DNA of 64,000 nt from Halieaceae bacterium UBA5044 (GCA_002416125.1 DIBU01000013.1:1-64000); one strand, 5' to 3'; numbered from the stretch's first letter, positions 49,825 to 59,359 are shown. Translations and numbers: made by a program. The notes: a model not told the origin generated them from the sequence alone.

Positions 49825-51166
49825 AGAACCAGGTCGCCAGGCCGAGGAATGAAAAGAAGCCGACCACGTCAGTGACCGTCGTCAGCACCACGCCACCCGC
49901 CAGCGCCGGATCGATTTTGAGTCGCTTCAGCAGCAGGGGCAGGGCCGCGCCGGTAAACGCGGCGGTGACCAGGTTGATGATGATGGCCAGGGCGATGATC
50001 AGGCCCAGGGTCCAGTCCTGGAACCAGGCGGAGGCGGCGACCGCCACCACGCCGGCCCACAACAGGCCGTTGAGGATCCCCGCACCCACCTCGCGGTGGA
50101 TCAGCCAGGATTCGTTGTTCTTGCTGACCTGTCCCAGGGCGATACCGCGCACCATCACCGTCAGCGTCTGGGTCCCGGCGATGCCCCCCATTGAGGCCAC
50201 GATCGGCATCAGTACCGCCAGCGCCACCACTTTTTCGATGGTGTCCTGAAAGATGTTGATGACCGAGGCGGCAATAAACGCCGTGATCAGGTTGATGCCA
50301 AGCCAGATGGCACGCCTGCTCGCGGTGTTGAGCACCGGCGCGAAGGTGTCGGTATCTTCTGCCAGGCCCGCCATCGACGTCAGCGAGTGATCGGCGTCTT
50401 CGCGGATCACGTCGACCACGTCGTCAATGGTGATACGGCCGAGCAGACGTCCGTCATCGTCCACTACCGGGGCCGAGACCCAGTCATTGCGCTCGAACAG
50501 GCGCGCCACTTCATCGTCCGGCATGGAGGCGGGAATCGGCGGAACATCGGTGAGCATCATTTCCCGCACAGTGGCCGAGGGGTCGGACACCAGCAGCGTG
50601 TTTAGCGGCAGCAGGCCGATAAACTGGTCATTGCGATTGACGACAATCAGATTGTCGGTCATGGCGGGTATCTCGGTGTGCCGGCGCAGGTAGCGCAGCA
50701 CCACATCCAGCGTCAGGGGCGGGCGGATGGTGATGGTGTCCGTGCTCATCAGGCCGCCGGCAGTGTCGTCCGGATAGTTCATGACCTGTTCCAGGCGGGC
50801 GCGGTCCCGGTGGTCCATCGAGTCGAGAACTTCGCGCGTTATCCGGTCCGGGAGCTGTTGCAGGATGTCGGCGAGGTCGTCGTCCTGCAGGTGTTCGGTA
50901 ATCTGCGCGACTTCCGCCGCATCCATGTCGCTGAGGAAATGCACCCGGAGCTCGTCGCCGAGCTCATTGATGACGTCGCCTTCGTTCTCCAGTTCCACCA
51001 TCTGCCACAGGATGTGGCGGAATTTGGGCGGCGAAGACTCCAGCAGGTGGGCGACATCGGCAGCAGGCAGTCCATTGAGCATGCGTTTGACGTCAGCGAA
51101 CGTGCCACTCCCCAGTGCCTGGGACAGGCGTTCGAGTCTTGCCTGTGATGATGAGGGCTGCGCCAT
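49817..51166 (-). CDS. mgtE: Magnesium transporter MgtE
   Basis: A 449-residue channel. The N-terminal superhelical domain (about 1-130, HLLESSPPKFRHILWQMVELENEGDVINELGDE) and two CBS domains (about 135-255, with VNRNDQFIGLLPLNTLL and VVDDDGRLLGRITIDDVVDVI) sense Mg2+. Five membrane helices (about 285-449) follow, with PIVASMGGIAGTQTLTVMVRG at the pore. Low Mg2+ opens the channel. It lies downstream of the HPr gene with a 96-base gap. Confidence 0.94.
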   Translation of the reverse strand: MAQPSSSQARLERLSQALGSGTFADVKRMLNGLPAADVAHLLESSPPKFRHILWQMVELENEGDVINELGDELRVHFLSDMDAAEVAQITEHLQDDDLADILQQLPDRITREVLDSMDHRDRARLEQVMNYPDDTAGGLMSTDTITIRPPLTLDVVLRYLRRHTEIPAMTDNLIVVNRNDQFIGLLPLNTLLVSDPSATVREMMLTDVPPIPASMPDDEVARLFERNDWVSAPVVDDDGRLLGRITIDDVVDVIREDADHSLTSMAGLAEDTDTFAPVLNTASRRAIWLGINLITAFIAASVINIFQDTIEKVVALAVLMPIVASMGGIAGTQTLTVMVRGIALGQVSKNNESWLIHREVGAGILNGLLWAGVVAVAASAWFQDWTLGLIIALAIIINLVTAAFTGAALPLLLKRLKIDPALAGGVVLTTVTDVVGFFSFLGLATWFYA

Positions 51167-51262
51167 GGCTTACGGGTCCGCGGAAAAGGTGCTGGTGGCA
51201 ATGCAGCGCAGATTATCCGGCAAAGCGCCGGGCGTAACAATGTGGCGGGGGGTCAGTGTGAC

Positions 51263-51532
51263 CTATTCACCTTCATCAAACCGGTTTTCGACCAGCGTGC
51301 GCAATGCCTCCAGGGCAGCTTCCTCGTCGTGGCCATCGACCTCGATGTCGAGCACGGTGCCTTGCCCTGCCGCCAGCATCATGATGGACATGATGCTTTT
51401 GCCGTCGACCATCTCGCCATTGCGGCCCGCCCGTACAGTGCTGCTGTAGGCCGCAGTACAGCTCACGAACTTGGCGGCGGCGCGTGCATGCAAGCCGAGT
51501 TTGTTGATGATGGTGAGTTGCGCTTGAATCAC
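51263..51532 (-). CDS. HPr-type phosphocarrier of the nitrogen PTS
   Basis: An 89-residue protein starting at GTG. His15 in KLGLHARAAAKFV is the phosphorylation site and Ser46 in DGKSIMSIMMLAAGQG matches the HPr regulatory-serine region. Its place after rapZ and ptsN identifies it as NPr (ptsO), which passes phosphate from PtsP to EIIA-Ntr. It starts two bases after the rapZ stop. Confidence 0.92.
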   Translation of the reverse strand: MIQAQLTIINKLGLHARAAAKFVSCTAAYSSTVRAGRNGEMVDGKSIMSIMMLAAGQGTVLDIEVDGHDEEAALEALRTLVENRFDEGE

Positions 51533-51534
51533 GG

Positions 51535-52389
51535 TTACTGCAGTTCCCGGTGGCGAATATGAACCTGCGGGTACCGCTCCTTGTAGTGCCGGTAGAGCCT
51601 GGCCGCAAGATATACTGACCGATGTTGACCACCGGTACAACCGATCGCCACCGTCATGTAGCTGCGGTTGCTGTCCCGGTACTGCGGCAGCCAGCGATCC
51701 AGGTAGTCACAAATGCTCTCGAACAGCTCGCCGGTCATCGGCTGTGCTTCGAGGAAGTCCTGCACTTCCGTGTCCAGTCCATTCTGCAGACGCAGTTCTT
51801 TCACCCAGTGGGGGTTGGGCAGCATGCGCACGTCGAACACCAGGTCGGCATCCGTGGGCACGCCGCGTTTGAAGCCAAAGGACTGGATCAGCACTGACAT
51901 GCTGCCCGAGCTCTCGCCGATCAGTCGCTGCCGTACGGCATCCCGCAGTTCGTAGATGGTCAGCTGGCTGGTGTCCAGTACCAGCGCGGCGGCGCTGGCG
52001 ATGGGTTCAAGCAACTCGCGCTCGCGCTCGATGGCTTCTGCCAAAGGCATCTGTTCGCCACTCAGGGGGTGTTTGCGCCGGGTTTCGCTGAAGCGCTTGA
52101 TGAGCACGCTGTCCTGCGCGTCCAGAAACAGGATCTCGCTGTTCACACTGTCCGGTAACGCGTCGACGATGGCGTTGAAGTCCTCGAGATTGCGCCAGGC
52201 ATTGCGTGCATCAATGCACACCGCGGCGCCGCGGAAATGCTCAAATCCCGGGCGGCTGGCCTCATCGACCAGGGCGGGCAGCAGGGCGGCAGGGAGGTTG
52301 TCGATACAGTAAAAGCCCTCGTCCTCCAGCTGATGCAGGGCGGTACTTTTGCCCGACCCGGAGCGGCCTGAAATGATCACCAGGTGCAT
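51535..52389 (-). CDS. rapZ: RNase adapter protein RapZ
   Basis: A 284-residue nucleotide-binding protein. ATG 52389 gives MHLVIISGRSGSGKSTALHQLEDEGFYCIDNLPAALLP (Walker A in GRSGSGKS). SFGFKRGVPTDADLVFDVRMLPNPHWV and IGCTGGQHRSVYLAARL are the C-terminal sensor motifs. In enterobacteria RapZ directs RNase E to the small RNA GlmZ to control glucosamine synthesis. It is in the ptsN-rapZ-HPr order. Confidence 0.95.
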   Translation of the reverse strand: MHLVIISGRSGSGKSTALHQLEDEGFYCIDNLPAALLPALVDEASRPGFEHFRGAAVCIDARNAWRNLEDFNAIVDALPDSVNSEILFLDAQDSVLIKRFSETRRKHPLSGEQMPLAEAIERERELLEPIASAAALVLDTSQLTIYELRDAVRQRLIGESSGSMSVLIQSFGFKRGVPTDADLVFDVRMLPNPHWVKELRLQNGLDTEVQDFLEAQPMTGELFESICDYLDRWLPQYRDSNRSYMTVAIGCTGGQHRSVYLAARLYRHYKERYPQVHIRHRELQ

Positions 52390-52397
52390 GGCGCGGG

Positions 52398-52856
52398 TCA
52401 GGCCTGCCACTCGGTCGCCCGCCGGAACAGCGTGGCACTGTCGGGGGCATCGCGCAATGCGTCGCAGAAGCTGGACTGGCTGAACAGGCGGGCGATGCGC
52501 GCCAGTATGTCGAGGTGGGCCTGGTGGGCCTCTTCAGGCACCAGAAGCACAAACAGGATATCCACCGGCAGGTCGTCCGGTGCGTCAAAGTCAATCGGCT
52601 CCTCCAGTGTGACCAGGCAGCCGATGGGCTGACTGCAATTGGCGATGCGGCAATGCGGGATGGCAATACCGGCACCCAGACCGGTACTGCCCAGGCGCTC
52701 GCGCGCGATGAGCTGGGCGAAGATATCCGCCTCGGCAAGCTCCGGACTGGTGTCGCTGACCACACTGGCCAGCGTTTCAAAGAGCCTTTTTTTACTGCTG
52801 CCGGGGGCACGGCAGACCGTGCGCCCCGGCGTCAGCAGTTCAGAAAGAACGTGCAT
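52398..52856 (-). CDS. ptsN: PTS EIIA-Ntr regulatory protein
   Basis: A 152-residue EIIA domain of the nitrogen phosphotransferase system. His68 in AGIAIPHCRIANC is the phospho-acceptor. The pattern from FAQLIARERLGSTGLGAG to PVDILFVLLVPEEAHQAHLDILARIARLF is intact. It does not carry sugar; its phosphorylation state regulates K+ transport and other processes. It lies 8 bases after hpf. Confidence 0.95.
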   Translation of the reverse strand: MHVLSELLTPGRTVCRAPGSSKKRLFETLASVVSDTSPELAEADIFAQLIARERLGSTGLGAGIAIPHCRIANCSQPIGCLVTLEEPIDFDAPDDLPVDILFVLLVPEEAHQAHLDILARIARLFSQSSFCDALRDAPDSATLFRRATEWQA

Positions 52857-52864
52857 GAAAGTTC

Positions 52865-53152
52865 CTAACGGGCTCGCGCCTTTTCCTTGTGTTTGATGAG
52901 CTGGCGGTCGAGCTTGTCGGCCAGTGCGTCAATCGCTGCATACATGTCCTCTGACTCCGCTGCGGCAAAGATGTCCGCGCCTGAAATGTGCACGTTGGCC
53001 TCGGCCTTCTGCACCATTTTTTCCACAATCAGGGTGACTTCGGTATTGGTTATCTGGTCGAAATGTCGCTGCAGGCGCTCGAACTTACTCTCCACATATT
53101 CACGCAGCGCATGGGTAACCTCTACGTGGTGTCCGCTGACGTTCAATTGCAT
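52865..53152 (-). CDS. hpf: Short ribosome hibernation promoting factor
   Basis: A 95-residue protein starting MQLNVSGHHVEVTHALREYVESKFERLQRHFDQITNTEVTLIVEK, the HPF/YfiA fold; it has no C-terminal dimerisation domain, so it is the short form that acts with RMF. It blocks the tRNA and mRNA sites of idle ribosomes in stationary phase. It stands between rpoN and ptsN as in most gammaproteobacteria. Confidence 0.95.
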   Translation of the reverse strand: MQLNVSGHHVEVTHALREYVESKFERLQRHFDQITNTEVTLIVEKMVQKAEANVHISGADIFAAAESEDMYAAIDALADKLDRQLIKHKEKARAR

Positions 53153-53233
53153 ACCTGACTCCTTCTTCTCATGAAAGCCGGGCTTGTCGCCCGGAACCGG
53201 TGTGCCGCGCTCTGCCGGCGGCAACCTGACCAC

Positions 53234-53250
53234 GTACTGCCGGGCAGTAC
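53234..53250. repeat. Near-perfect palindrome between rpoN and hpf
   Basis: GTACTGCC and GGCAGTAC around one central G, 10 bases after the rpoN stop and 82 bases before hpf. No T-run follows in the minus direction. It may be an operator or RNA-processing hairpin separating rpoN from hpf. Confidence 0.4.
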
Positions 53251-53259
53251 ACTGATAGT

Positions 53260-54747
53260 CTAGACCAATCTCTTGCGCTCATTGGAGGGCGGGATCATCA
53301 ACATCTCGCGATATTTCGCCACCGTGCGGCGCGCCACCTGCAGACCCTGCTCCTCCAGCACGGCGGCAATCTTGCTGTCGCTGAGCGGTTTGCGCGGGTT
53401 TTCCGCCGCCACCAGCTTGCGAATCAGCGCCTTGATCGCGGTGGAAGAGGCCTCGCCACCTTCAGTGGTGCCCACGTGGCTGGAGAAGAAATATTTCAGT
53501 TCGAAAATACCCCTCGGCGTGTGCATGTACTTGCGTGTTGTGGCGCGGGATATGGTCGATTCGTGCATCTCGATGGCGTCCGCAATGTCATGCAGCACCA
53601 ACGGCTTCATGGCCTCTTCGCCATACTCAAGGAAATTGCGCTGGTGTTCCACGATCTTGCTCGCCACTTTCATCAGTGTTTCGTTGCGGCTGTGCAGGCT
53701 TTTCAGGAACCAGCGGGCTTCCTGCAGGTTGTCCTTCAGGAAGGTGTTGTCGGCACTGCTGTCGGCGCGACGTATCAGGCTGGCATAGCTGTCATTGATG
53801 CGCAGCTTGGGCGCAATGTCAGGGTTGAGCTCGACCACCCAGCGGCCGTTGCGCTTGCTCACGAAAACATCAGGCACCACATACTCCGTGGTGTCTTCGC
53901 CAACGCTCTGCCCCGGGTTTGGATCCAGGGTGCGGATCAGGTCCAGCACCTCTTTCAGCTGGGCTTCGCTGAGGCGCATGCGACGCATGATCTGCTTGTA
54001 GTCGCCGCTGCCCAGTTGTGCCATGTGCCGGCTGATCATCAGCCGAGCCTGTTCCACGCAGGGCGTACCCGGGGGAAGCTGTTGCAGCTGCACAAGCAGG
54101 CATTCCTGCAGGTCGCGTGTACAGACACCGGCCGGCTCAAACTGCTGCAGGCAGTGCAGCACCGCCACGACCTCGTCGAGGTCGATGTCCAGATCCGGCG
54201 TCAGCGACTCATGGATATCCTCGATACTGCTCTGCAGGCGTCCGTTGGCGTCGGTCGCATCGATAATGGCCATGGCGATGATGCGATCAGTGTCCGACAG
54301 GCGAGTGAGGTTCAGTTGCCAGAGCAGCTGGTCCTGCAGACTGTCGCGGGCGTTGTTGCGCGCGTCAAAATCGCCGTCAAACCCATCCTCTCCCTGGCTC
54401 GCGGGGGCCGAGGAGGAGGGCAGCAGGTCATCCCACTGGGTGTCGACAGGGAGTTCATCGGGGAGGGTGTCGGTTTGCCATTCGTCAGCGCTAGCGGCGA
54501 CGTCGCGCTCTGCCTGTTCCGGAGTGGCTTCTCCGGTGGACTGGCTGTTCTCGGTCGCCAGCGCGCGGGCTTCAGCCTCGGCGTCGTAGTCGTCCTCGGC
54601 AAGTTCCAGCAGTGGGTTACTGTCCAGCGCCTGCTGGATCTCCTGCTGCAAATCCAGGGTGCTCAGCTGCAGCAGCTTGATGGCCTGTTGCAGCTGCGGC
54701 GTCATTGTCAGCTGTTGGCCAAGCTTGAGTTGAAGCGACTGTTTCAT
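53260..54747 (-). CDS. rpoN: RNA polymerase sigma-54 factor
   Basis: A 495-residue sigma factor. ATG 54747 gives MKQSLQLKLGQQLTMTPQLQQAIKLLQLSTLDLQQEI, the Gln-rich region I contacted by AAA+ activators. An acidic region II (about 55-125) follows. The core-binding domain and the helix-turn-helix lead to the RpoN box near ARRTVAKYREMLMIPPSNERKRLV that reads the -24 element. It is downstream of lptB in the classic yrbG-kds-lpt-rpoN-hpf cluster. Confidence 0.96.
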   Translation of the reverse strand: MKQSLQLKLGQQLTMTPQLQQAIKLLQLSTLDLQQEIQQALDSNPLLELAEDDYDAEAEARALATENSQSTGEATPEQAERDVAASADEWQTDTLPDELPVDTQWDDLLPSSSAPASQGEDGFDGDFDARNNARDSLQDQLLWQLNLTRLSDTDRIIAMAIIDATDANGRLQSSIEDIHESLTPDLDIDLDEVVAVLHCLQQFEPAGVCTRDLQECLLVQLQQLPPGTPCVEQARLMISRHMAQLGSGDYKQIMRRMRLSEAQLKEVLDLIRTLDPNPGQSVGEDTTEYVVPDVFVSKRNGRWVVELNPDIAPKLRINDSYASLIRRADSSADNTFLKDNLQEARWFLKSLHSRNETLMKVASKIVEHQRNFLEYGEEAMKPLVLHDIADAIEMHESTISRATTRKYMHTPRGIFELKYFFSSHVGTTEGGEASSTAIKALIRKLVAAENPRKPLSDSKIAAVLEEQGLQVARRTVAKYREMLMIPPSNERKRLV

Positions 54748-54888
54748 CAACGTACTGGATTCATCCCGGGTACCGCCGCGGGTTGGCTGTGATGCCAGTG
54801 TAGCGCTGGCGCAGGTAGCCGCGCAACAGAATGGCGCGAAATTTGCTTGCGGGATTGTGGAGGCGCGGGGCAGGGGTGAGGCCCTGCG

Positions 54889-55614
54889 TCAAAGCCTGAA
54901 GTGCTCGCCCAGATAGACCTTGCGCACGCGGGGGTTTTCCAGCACTTCCTGGGCATTTCCCTCGGCGATGATATGCCCCTCGCCGACGATGTAGGCACGC
55001 TCGCAGATGTCGAGGGTTTCGCGGACGTTGTGGTCTGTGATCAACACGCCTATGCCGCGCTTGCGCAGATGAATGATGATGTCCTTGATATCGGAAACCG
55101 AGATCGGGTCCACGCCGGCGAAGGGTTCGTCAAGCAGGATGAAGTCGGGCTCGGTCGCCAGTGCGCGGGCGATTTCCACGCGGCGCCGCTCGCCTCCGGA
55201 CAGTGCCTGGCCGAGGCTGGTGCGCAGGTGAGTCAGGTGGAACTCCTCCAGCAGCCGGTCGCAGTGTGCCAGTCGCTCGGCCTTGCCCAGGTCGGGCCGC
55301 GTTTCGAGAATCGCGAGCAGGTTGTCCTGCACGCTCAGCTTGCGGAAAATGGAGGCCTCCTGGGGCAGGTAGCCAAGCCCGCGGCGCGCCCGGTCGTGCA
55401 TCGCCAGTGACGTGATATCTTCGCCATTCAGTTCGATGCGCCCGGCGTCTGCCGTGATAATGCCAACCACCATGTAGAAGCAGGTGGTTTTACCTGCCCC
55501 GTTGGGGCCCAGCAGACCGACCACCTGCCCACTGGAAATCTCCAGCGAGACGTCGATGACCACCTTGCGACCCCGGTAGGCCTTGGCCAGGTTACTCGCC
55601 CTGAGTTGCGCCAC
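54889..55614 (-). CDS. lptB: LPS export ABC ATPase LptB
   Basis: A 241-residue ABC ATPase starting at GTG. GLLGPNGAGKTTCFYMVVG is Walker A; QALSGGERRRVEIARAL the signature; FILLDEPFAGVDPISV Walker B; TDHNVRETLDIC the switch His. It powers LPS extraction by LptFG from the inner membrane to LptC. It overlaps the end of lptA by 23 bases. Confidence 0.96.
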   Translation of the reverse strand: MAQLRASNLAKAYRGRKVVIDVSLEISSGQVVGLLGPNGAGKTTCFYMVVGIITADAGRIELNGEDITSLAMHDRARRGLGYLPQEASIFRKLSVQDNLLAILETRPDLGKAERLAHCDRLLEEFHLTHLRTSLGQALSGGERRRVEIARALATEPDFILLDEPFAGVDPISVSDIKDIIIHLRKRGIGVLITDHNVRETLDICERAYIVGEGHIIAEGNAQEVLENPRVRKVYLGEHFRL

Positions 55615-56170
55615 GCTGCGCCTCTTGTTCGTCGCCTTCCAGCACCTCGGCGGGGATGACGACCTCGACCCGGCCGCCGTCCTCGCGCCGACCGGCGTCG
55701 GCCCTGACCCGCTGCTCCGCCATGAAATAATCGATGGTATTGCCGGTAACAATCGAGCCGTCCTGCTCAATCCGCGCTTCGCGGCTGAGTTTCACCCGCT
55801 CCTGGGATTTGAAATACTCGATGCTGAGCGCTGCTGCGTGAATAACCGCCTTGTCGGCCGCCGGCTGCTGCTGCATACGCGCCGGGCTGCCTTCCGCCAC
55901 GATGCGGTCAGCGGCCTCTCGGCCATGGAAGATGGTGAGCTTGTTGGCCTGGATCTGCAGGCTGCCCTGTTGCAGACGCACGTTTCCCGTGTATTCGGTA
56001 AAGCCCTCGCGCTCATCGCGCAAGGCCTGATCAGCACTGATTCGAATTGGCTGCTCGCGGTCGCTGGGCAGCGCCTGTGTGGCGCTGGCCAGCAGCAGGC
56101 TGATCACCGCAAGCCCGATGCTGAGTGCACGTGGGCCAATGCGACTCCCCTCAGGAGCCTTCCGGAACAT
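55592..56170 (-). CDS. lptA: LPS transport periplasmic protein LptA
   Basis: A 192-residue protein with a signal peptide (ALSIGLAVISLLLASATQALPSD, cut near residue 34). The OstA-type beta-jellyroll follows: DREQPIRISADQALRDEREGFTEYTGNVRLQQGSLQIQANKLTI is the LPS-groove motif. LptA forms the periplasmic bridge between LptC and LptD. It overlaps lptC upstream by 20 bases. Confidence 0.94.
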   Translation of the reverse strand: MFRKAPEGSRIGPRALSIGLAVISLLLASATQALPSDREQPIRISADQALRDEREGFTEYTGNVRLQQGSLQIQANKLTIFHGREAADRIVAEGSPARMQQQPAADKAVIHAAALSIEYFKSQERVKLSREARIEQDGSIVTGNTIDYFMAEQRVRADAGRREDGGRVEVVIPAEVLEGDEQEAQRGATQGE

Positions 56171-56711
56171 AGATCCCCTCCACGCCGGGCATCAGGCGTA
56201 TGGTTTGGCGCTTCAGGTCTGCGAACATCCCGTCGGCGGTAAGTACATTGTTGCCCTGGGTCACCCTGACCGGGACCTTGGACCTTGCGGTGCGCTGTTT
56301 CAGGTTGAGGGTCATGGCGCTGGTTTCCAGAACACCCCCGGCCTTGTCATCAGTCAGCACCACGTCTTTGCGCAATATCAGTATGCCAGTCCGGTGCTTG
56401 AGCCGGCCGCGCGTGGCACTGGCCGACCAGGTCTGGTTGTTGCCGTCATGCGAGTAGAACCTTGGCTGCTCCAGATCTGAGACCTCATCGTCACCCCGAT
56501 GTTCCACACGCACGGCCTCCATGACATGGGCGAGGTTACCGTCTTCCGCATAGGTCAGGCTGCGCGAGTCTAGCAGATAGGTCTGTACAATATCTGCCTG
56601 TTGCGCCACGGGTCTGCGCTCCAGCGGACCACCGCCCGTGATGCCCAGGTAGCACGCCACTACGCCGACCAGCACCGCCGCGAGAAGCCATGGACGCCTG
56701 CGTCGCTCCAT
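56151..56711 (-). CDS. lptC: LPS export protein LptC
   Basis: A 186-residue bitopic protein. ATG 56711 shares TGATG with the kdsC stop. One membrane helix (about residues 7-25, WLLAAVLVGVVACYLGITG) anchors a periplasmic jellyroll with VRVEHRGDDEVSDLEQPRFY and GNNVLTADGMFADLKRQTI. It accepts LPS from LptB2FG and passes it to LptA. Confidence 0.92.
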   Translation of the reverse strand: MERRRRPWLLAAVLVGVVACYLGITGGGPLERRPVAQQADIVQTYLLDSRSLTYAEDGNLAHVMEAVRVEHRGDDEVSDLEQPRFYSHDGNNQTWSASATRGRLKHRTGILILRKDVVLTDDKAGGVLETSAMTLNLKQRTARSKVPVRVTQGNNVLTADGMFADLKRQTIRLMPGVEGIYVPEGS

Positions 56712-57232
56712 CAGCGGAACTCTGTGAGCAGGTCGTCCCACTGCCCGCGTGCCTGCAACAGCCACTCGGCGGCTTCCCGCACGGCCCCCGCACCACCCGG
56801 GGCGCGGCTGCACCAGTCTGCGGCGGCGCGCACCTCCGGCACGGCATCGGACACGGTCATCCCGATTCCTGCCGCGCAAATCGCACCGAGGTCCGGGAGG
56901 TCGTCGCCCATGTAGGCACATTCGCTGAGCGTCAGGCCCAGGTGTTCCCCGAGTTCCTGCAGTGCACTGAGCTTGTCTTCACGGCCCTCGTACAGGTCGG
57001 CGATGCCCAACTCTGTGGCCCGCCTGGCGACCATATCTGAACGGCGACCGGTAATGATCGCCACCCGGATGCCACAACGCTGCAGCAGCTTGATACCCAG
57101 TCCGTCCTTGATATTGAAGGACTTGAGCTCGCTGCCATCGCTGGCGTAGGTCACCCGGCCGTCACTCAGGACGCCGTCGACATCCAGCGCCAGCAGGCGG
57201 ATGGCCAGCGCGGCCTGGGGTTCGGTGACCAT
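56711..57232 (-). CDS. kdsC: KDO-8-phosphate phosphatase KdsC
   Basis: A 173-residue HAD-family enzyme. LLALDVDGVLSDG holds the nucleophile Asp and acid Asp; VAIITGRRSD is motif II; AYMGDDLPDLGAI is motif IV; Lys in EDKLSALQELGE is motif III. It removes phosphate from KDO-8-phosphate in LPS inner-core synthesis. It starts 1 base after the kdsD stop. Confidence 0.95.
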   Translation of the reverse strand: MVTEPQAALAIRLLALDVDGVLSDGRVTYASDGSELKSFNIKDGLGIKLLQRCGIRVAIITGRRSDMVARRATELGIADLYEGREDKLSALQELGEHLGLTLSECAYMGDDLPDLGAICAAGIGMTVSDAVPEVRAAADWCSRAPGGAGAVREAAEWLLQARGQWDDLLTEFR

Positions 57233-57233
57233 A

Positions 57234-58211
57234 TCAGGCGATACCCGCGTGTAGCAGGTTCATCAAGTGGACCACGCCCACGATACGCTCTCCGCGTTGC
57301 ACAACGAGGGAGGTGATCTTGTTTTCTTCCATGATGCGCAGCGCCTCTGCTGCCAGCATGTTGGGCCCGATGGTTTTGGCGCCCCGGGTCATCAGCTCGC
57401 TGATCGGGGTGTTGCGCACGTCCACGTCCTCGTCCAGCGCGCGCCTCAGGTCGCCGTCGGTGAAGATCCCGACCAGTGCGTCCTCCGGCCCGGTGACCGT
57501 GGTCATTCCCAGCCCCTTGCGACTGATTTCCAGCAGCGCAGCAGACAGTGGCGTGGCGGGTGTGACCCGCGGGATCGCCGCACCGGTGTGCATGATGTCC
57601 TCAACCTTCAGCAGCAGCTTTTTACCCAGCGTGCCGCCCGGGTGCGAAAAGGCAAAATCCTCGGCGGTGAAACCGCGGGCCTCCAGTAGCGCGATGGCCA
57701 ACGCGTCCCCCATGACCAGCGCGGTGGTTGTGCTGGAGGTCGGTGCAAGGTTGAGCGGGCAGGCCTCTGTCTCTACGCCCGTATCCAGGTGGGCGTCAGA
57801 CGCTTCGGCGAGGGGAGAATCCGGATTGCCGGTCATGCTGATCAGCGGTATGCCGAGCCGCTTCAGTAGCGGCAGCAGCGTGACGACCTCCGGCGAGCGG
57901 CCGCTGTTGGAGAGCGCAATCACCGCATCGTCCGCGGTGATCATGCCGATATCCCCGTGGCTCGCTTCCGCTGGATGCACATAAAAGGCAGGTGTACCCG
58001 TGCTTGCCAGGGTGGCCGCAATCTTGCTGGCAATGTGCCCGGACTTTCCCATGCCGGTGACGATCACGCGCCCCTTGACGCCGAGCAACAGCGCGCAGGC
58101 GCCTGCGAAGCTGGCGTCAATGCGCGCTTCGAGTTCGGCGATGGCATCGCGCTCCATGCGGATCGTGCGTTGCGCGGAAGCGATGTGGGCAGCGGGGTCA
58201 TGTGCGTGCAT
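57234..58211 (-). CDS. kdsD: Arabinose-5-phosphate isomerase KdsD
   Basis: A 325-residue protein. An N-terminal SIS domain (about 40-190: RVIVTGMGKSGHIASKIAATLASTGTPAFYVHPAEASHGDIGMI) converts ribulose 5-phosphate to arabinose 5-phosphate for KDO. Two CBS domains (about 205-325) end with VVQRGERIVGVVHLMNLL. It lies 14 bases after yrbG, as in Escherichia coli. Confidence 0.95.
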   Translation of the reverse strand: MHAHDPAAHIASAQRTIRMERDAIAELEARIDASFAGACALLLGVKGRVIVTGMGKSGHIASKIAATLASTGTPAFYVHPAEASHGDIGMITADDAVIALSNSGRSPEVVTLLPLLKRLGIPLISMTGNPDSPLAEASDAHLDTGVETEACPLNLAPTSSTTTALVMGDALAIALLEARGFTAEDFAFSHPGGTLGKKLLLKVEDIMHTGAAIPRVTPATPLSAALLEISRKGLGMTTVTGPEDALVGIFTDGDLRRALDEDVDVRNTPISELMTRGAKTIGPNMLAAEALRIMEENKITSLVVQRGERIVGVVHLMNLLHAGIA

Positions 58212-58225
58212 GGTGGGCGGCAGGC

Positions 58226-59203
58226 TCAGCGGGTCCGGTACAGCCAGTAATAGTACAGCCCGTACACCGCCAGTAACAGTAGGCCGAGGCTGCGTCCGAT
58301 ATAGGCATAGCCCTCCGTACCGGATTTATGCCGACTGCGGCTCAGATAGACTGCCGCCGCCAGGAGCAGGGTCATGCCGGCCATGGTGAGATAGTCCCGG
58401 TACAGCACCAGAGCATCGAGAATCTGCGTTTCGATCAGGCCCGGAATGGCCATCACCGCGAGCAGGTTGAACAGGTTGGAGCCGATCACGTTGCCCACGG
58501 CGATGTCCGCGTGGCCTCGCAGGGCGCTGGCCACCGTCGCCGCGAGTTCCGGCAGGCTGGTGCCGATGGCCACGATGGTCAGGCCGATGACCAGTTCCGA
58601 GACCCCCAGCTGTTCGGCGATACCCGTGGCGCCCCACACCAGGAGTCGTGAGCTGGCAACCAGCAGCAGCAAGCCGCCGCCGAACCTCAGCCAGGCAGTC
58701 CCCAGGGGGGTGGGTTCGCGGGTCAGTTCAGAGGCCTCCTGCAGTAGCTCGGGGTCGGTGGCTTCACCGCGCAGCATTGCGCTCATGATGATCGCCAGCG
58801 TTGCCAGCATGACGATGCCGTCGAGCGGGGACAGCTCGCCGTCCAGGAGCAACAGCGCTGCCCCCAGTGTGACCAGCAGCAAGGTGGGCAGTTCGCGCCG
58901 CATGCAGCCGGGGTGCACCTTCAGCGGCGCGATCAGCAGCGTCACACCGAGCACGAGGCCGGTATTGGCGATGTTGGAACCCAGGGCGTTGCCGATGGCA
59001 AGTGCCCCCGCACCCGTCACCGCGGCGGTCAGCGAGACGAGGATCTCCGGGGCAGAGGTGCCAATCGACACAATGGTCAAGCCGATGACAATCGGCGACA
59101 TGCCGAGGTTTGCTGCCAGCGCCGCTGCTCCCGCGATGAATACATCGGCGCTCCAGATCAGGATCAGGAAGCCGATGACGATGGCAGCTGTTGCTAACAG
59201 CAT
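58226..59203 (-). CDS. yrbG: Calcium/sodium antiporter family protein YrbG
   Basis: A 325-residue membrane protein. ATG 59203 was chosen; the longer frame beyond it is the shadow of mlaC. Two homologous halves each carry the exchange motif: GLTIVSIGTSAPEILVSLTAA with GNALGSNIANTGLVLG, and GLTIVAIGTSLPELAATVASA with GNVIGSNLFNLLAVM, with the cation-binding Glu residues present in each. Substrate ions are inferred from the family. It heads the kds-lpt-rpoN cluster. Confidence 0.93.
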   Translation of the reverse strand: MLLATAAIVIGFLILIWSADVFIAGAAALAANLGMSPIVIGLTIVSIGTSAPEILVSLTAAVTGAGALAIGNALGSNIANTGLVLGVTLLIAPLKVHPGCMRRELPTLLLVTLGAALLLLDGELSPLDGIVMLATLAIIMSAMLRGEATDPELLQEASELTREPTPLGTAWLRFGGGLLLLVASSRLLVWGATGIAEQLGVSELVIGLTIVAIGTSLPELAATVASALRGHADIAVGNVIGSNLFNLLAVMAIPGLIETQILDALVLYRDYLTMAGMTLLLAAAVYLSRSRHKSGTEGYAYIGRSLGLLLLAVYGLYYYWLYRTR

Positions 59204-59359
59204 AAGAGCACAATTCCTGTTAAAGTAGTGGGCCCCCACAGCCACGGAACTGTTGCCGGCGCGGCGGTGTCGAACGCCGTGGCAGCTCTCGGCACAGGGG
59301 TTGTGGGAGCGCAGTATACAGAGCGCCGACCGGCATGTAATGACATTCAAGGATAAGGT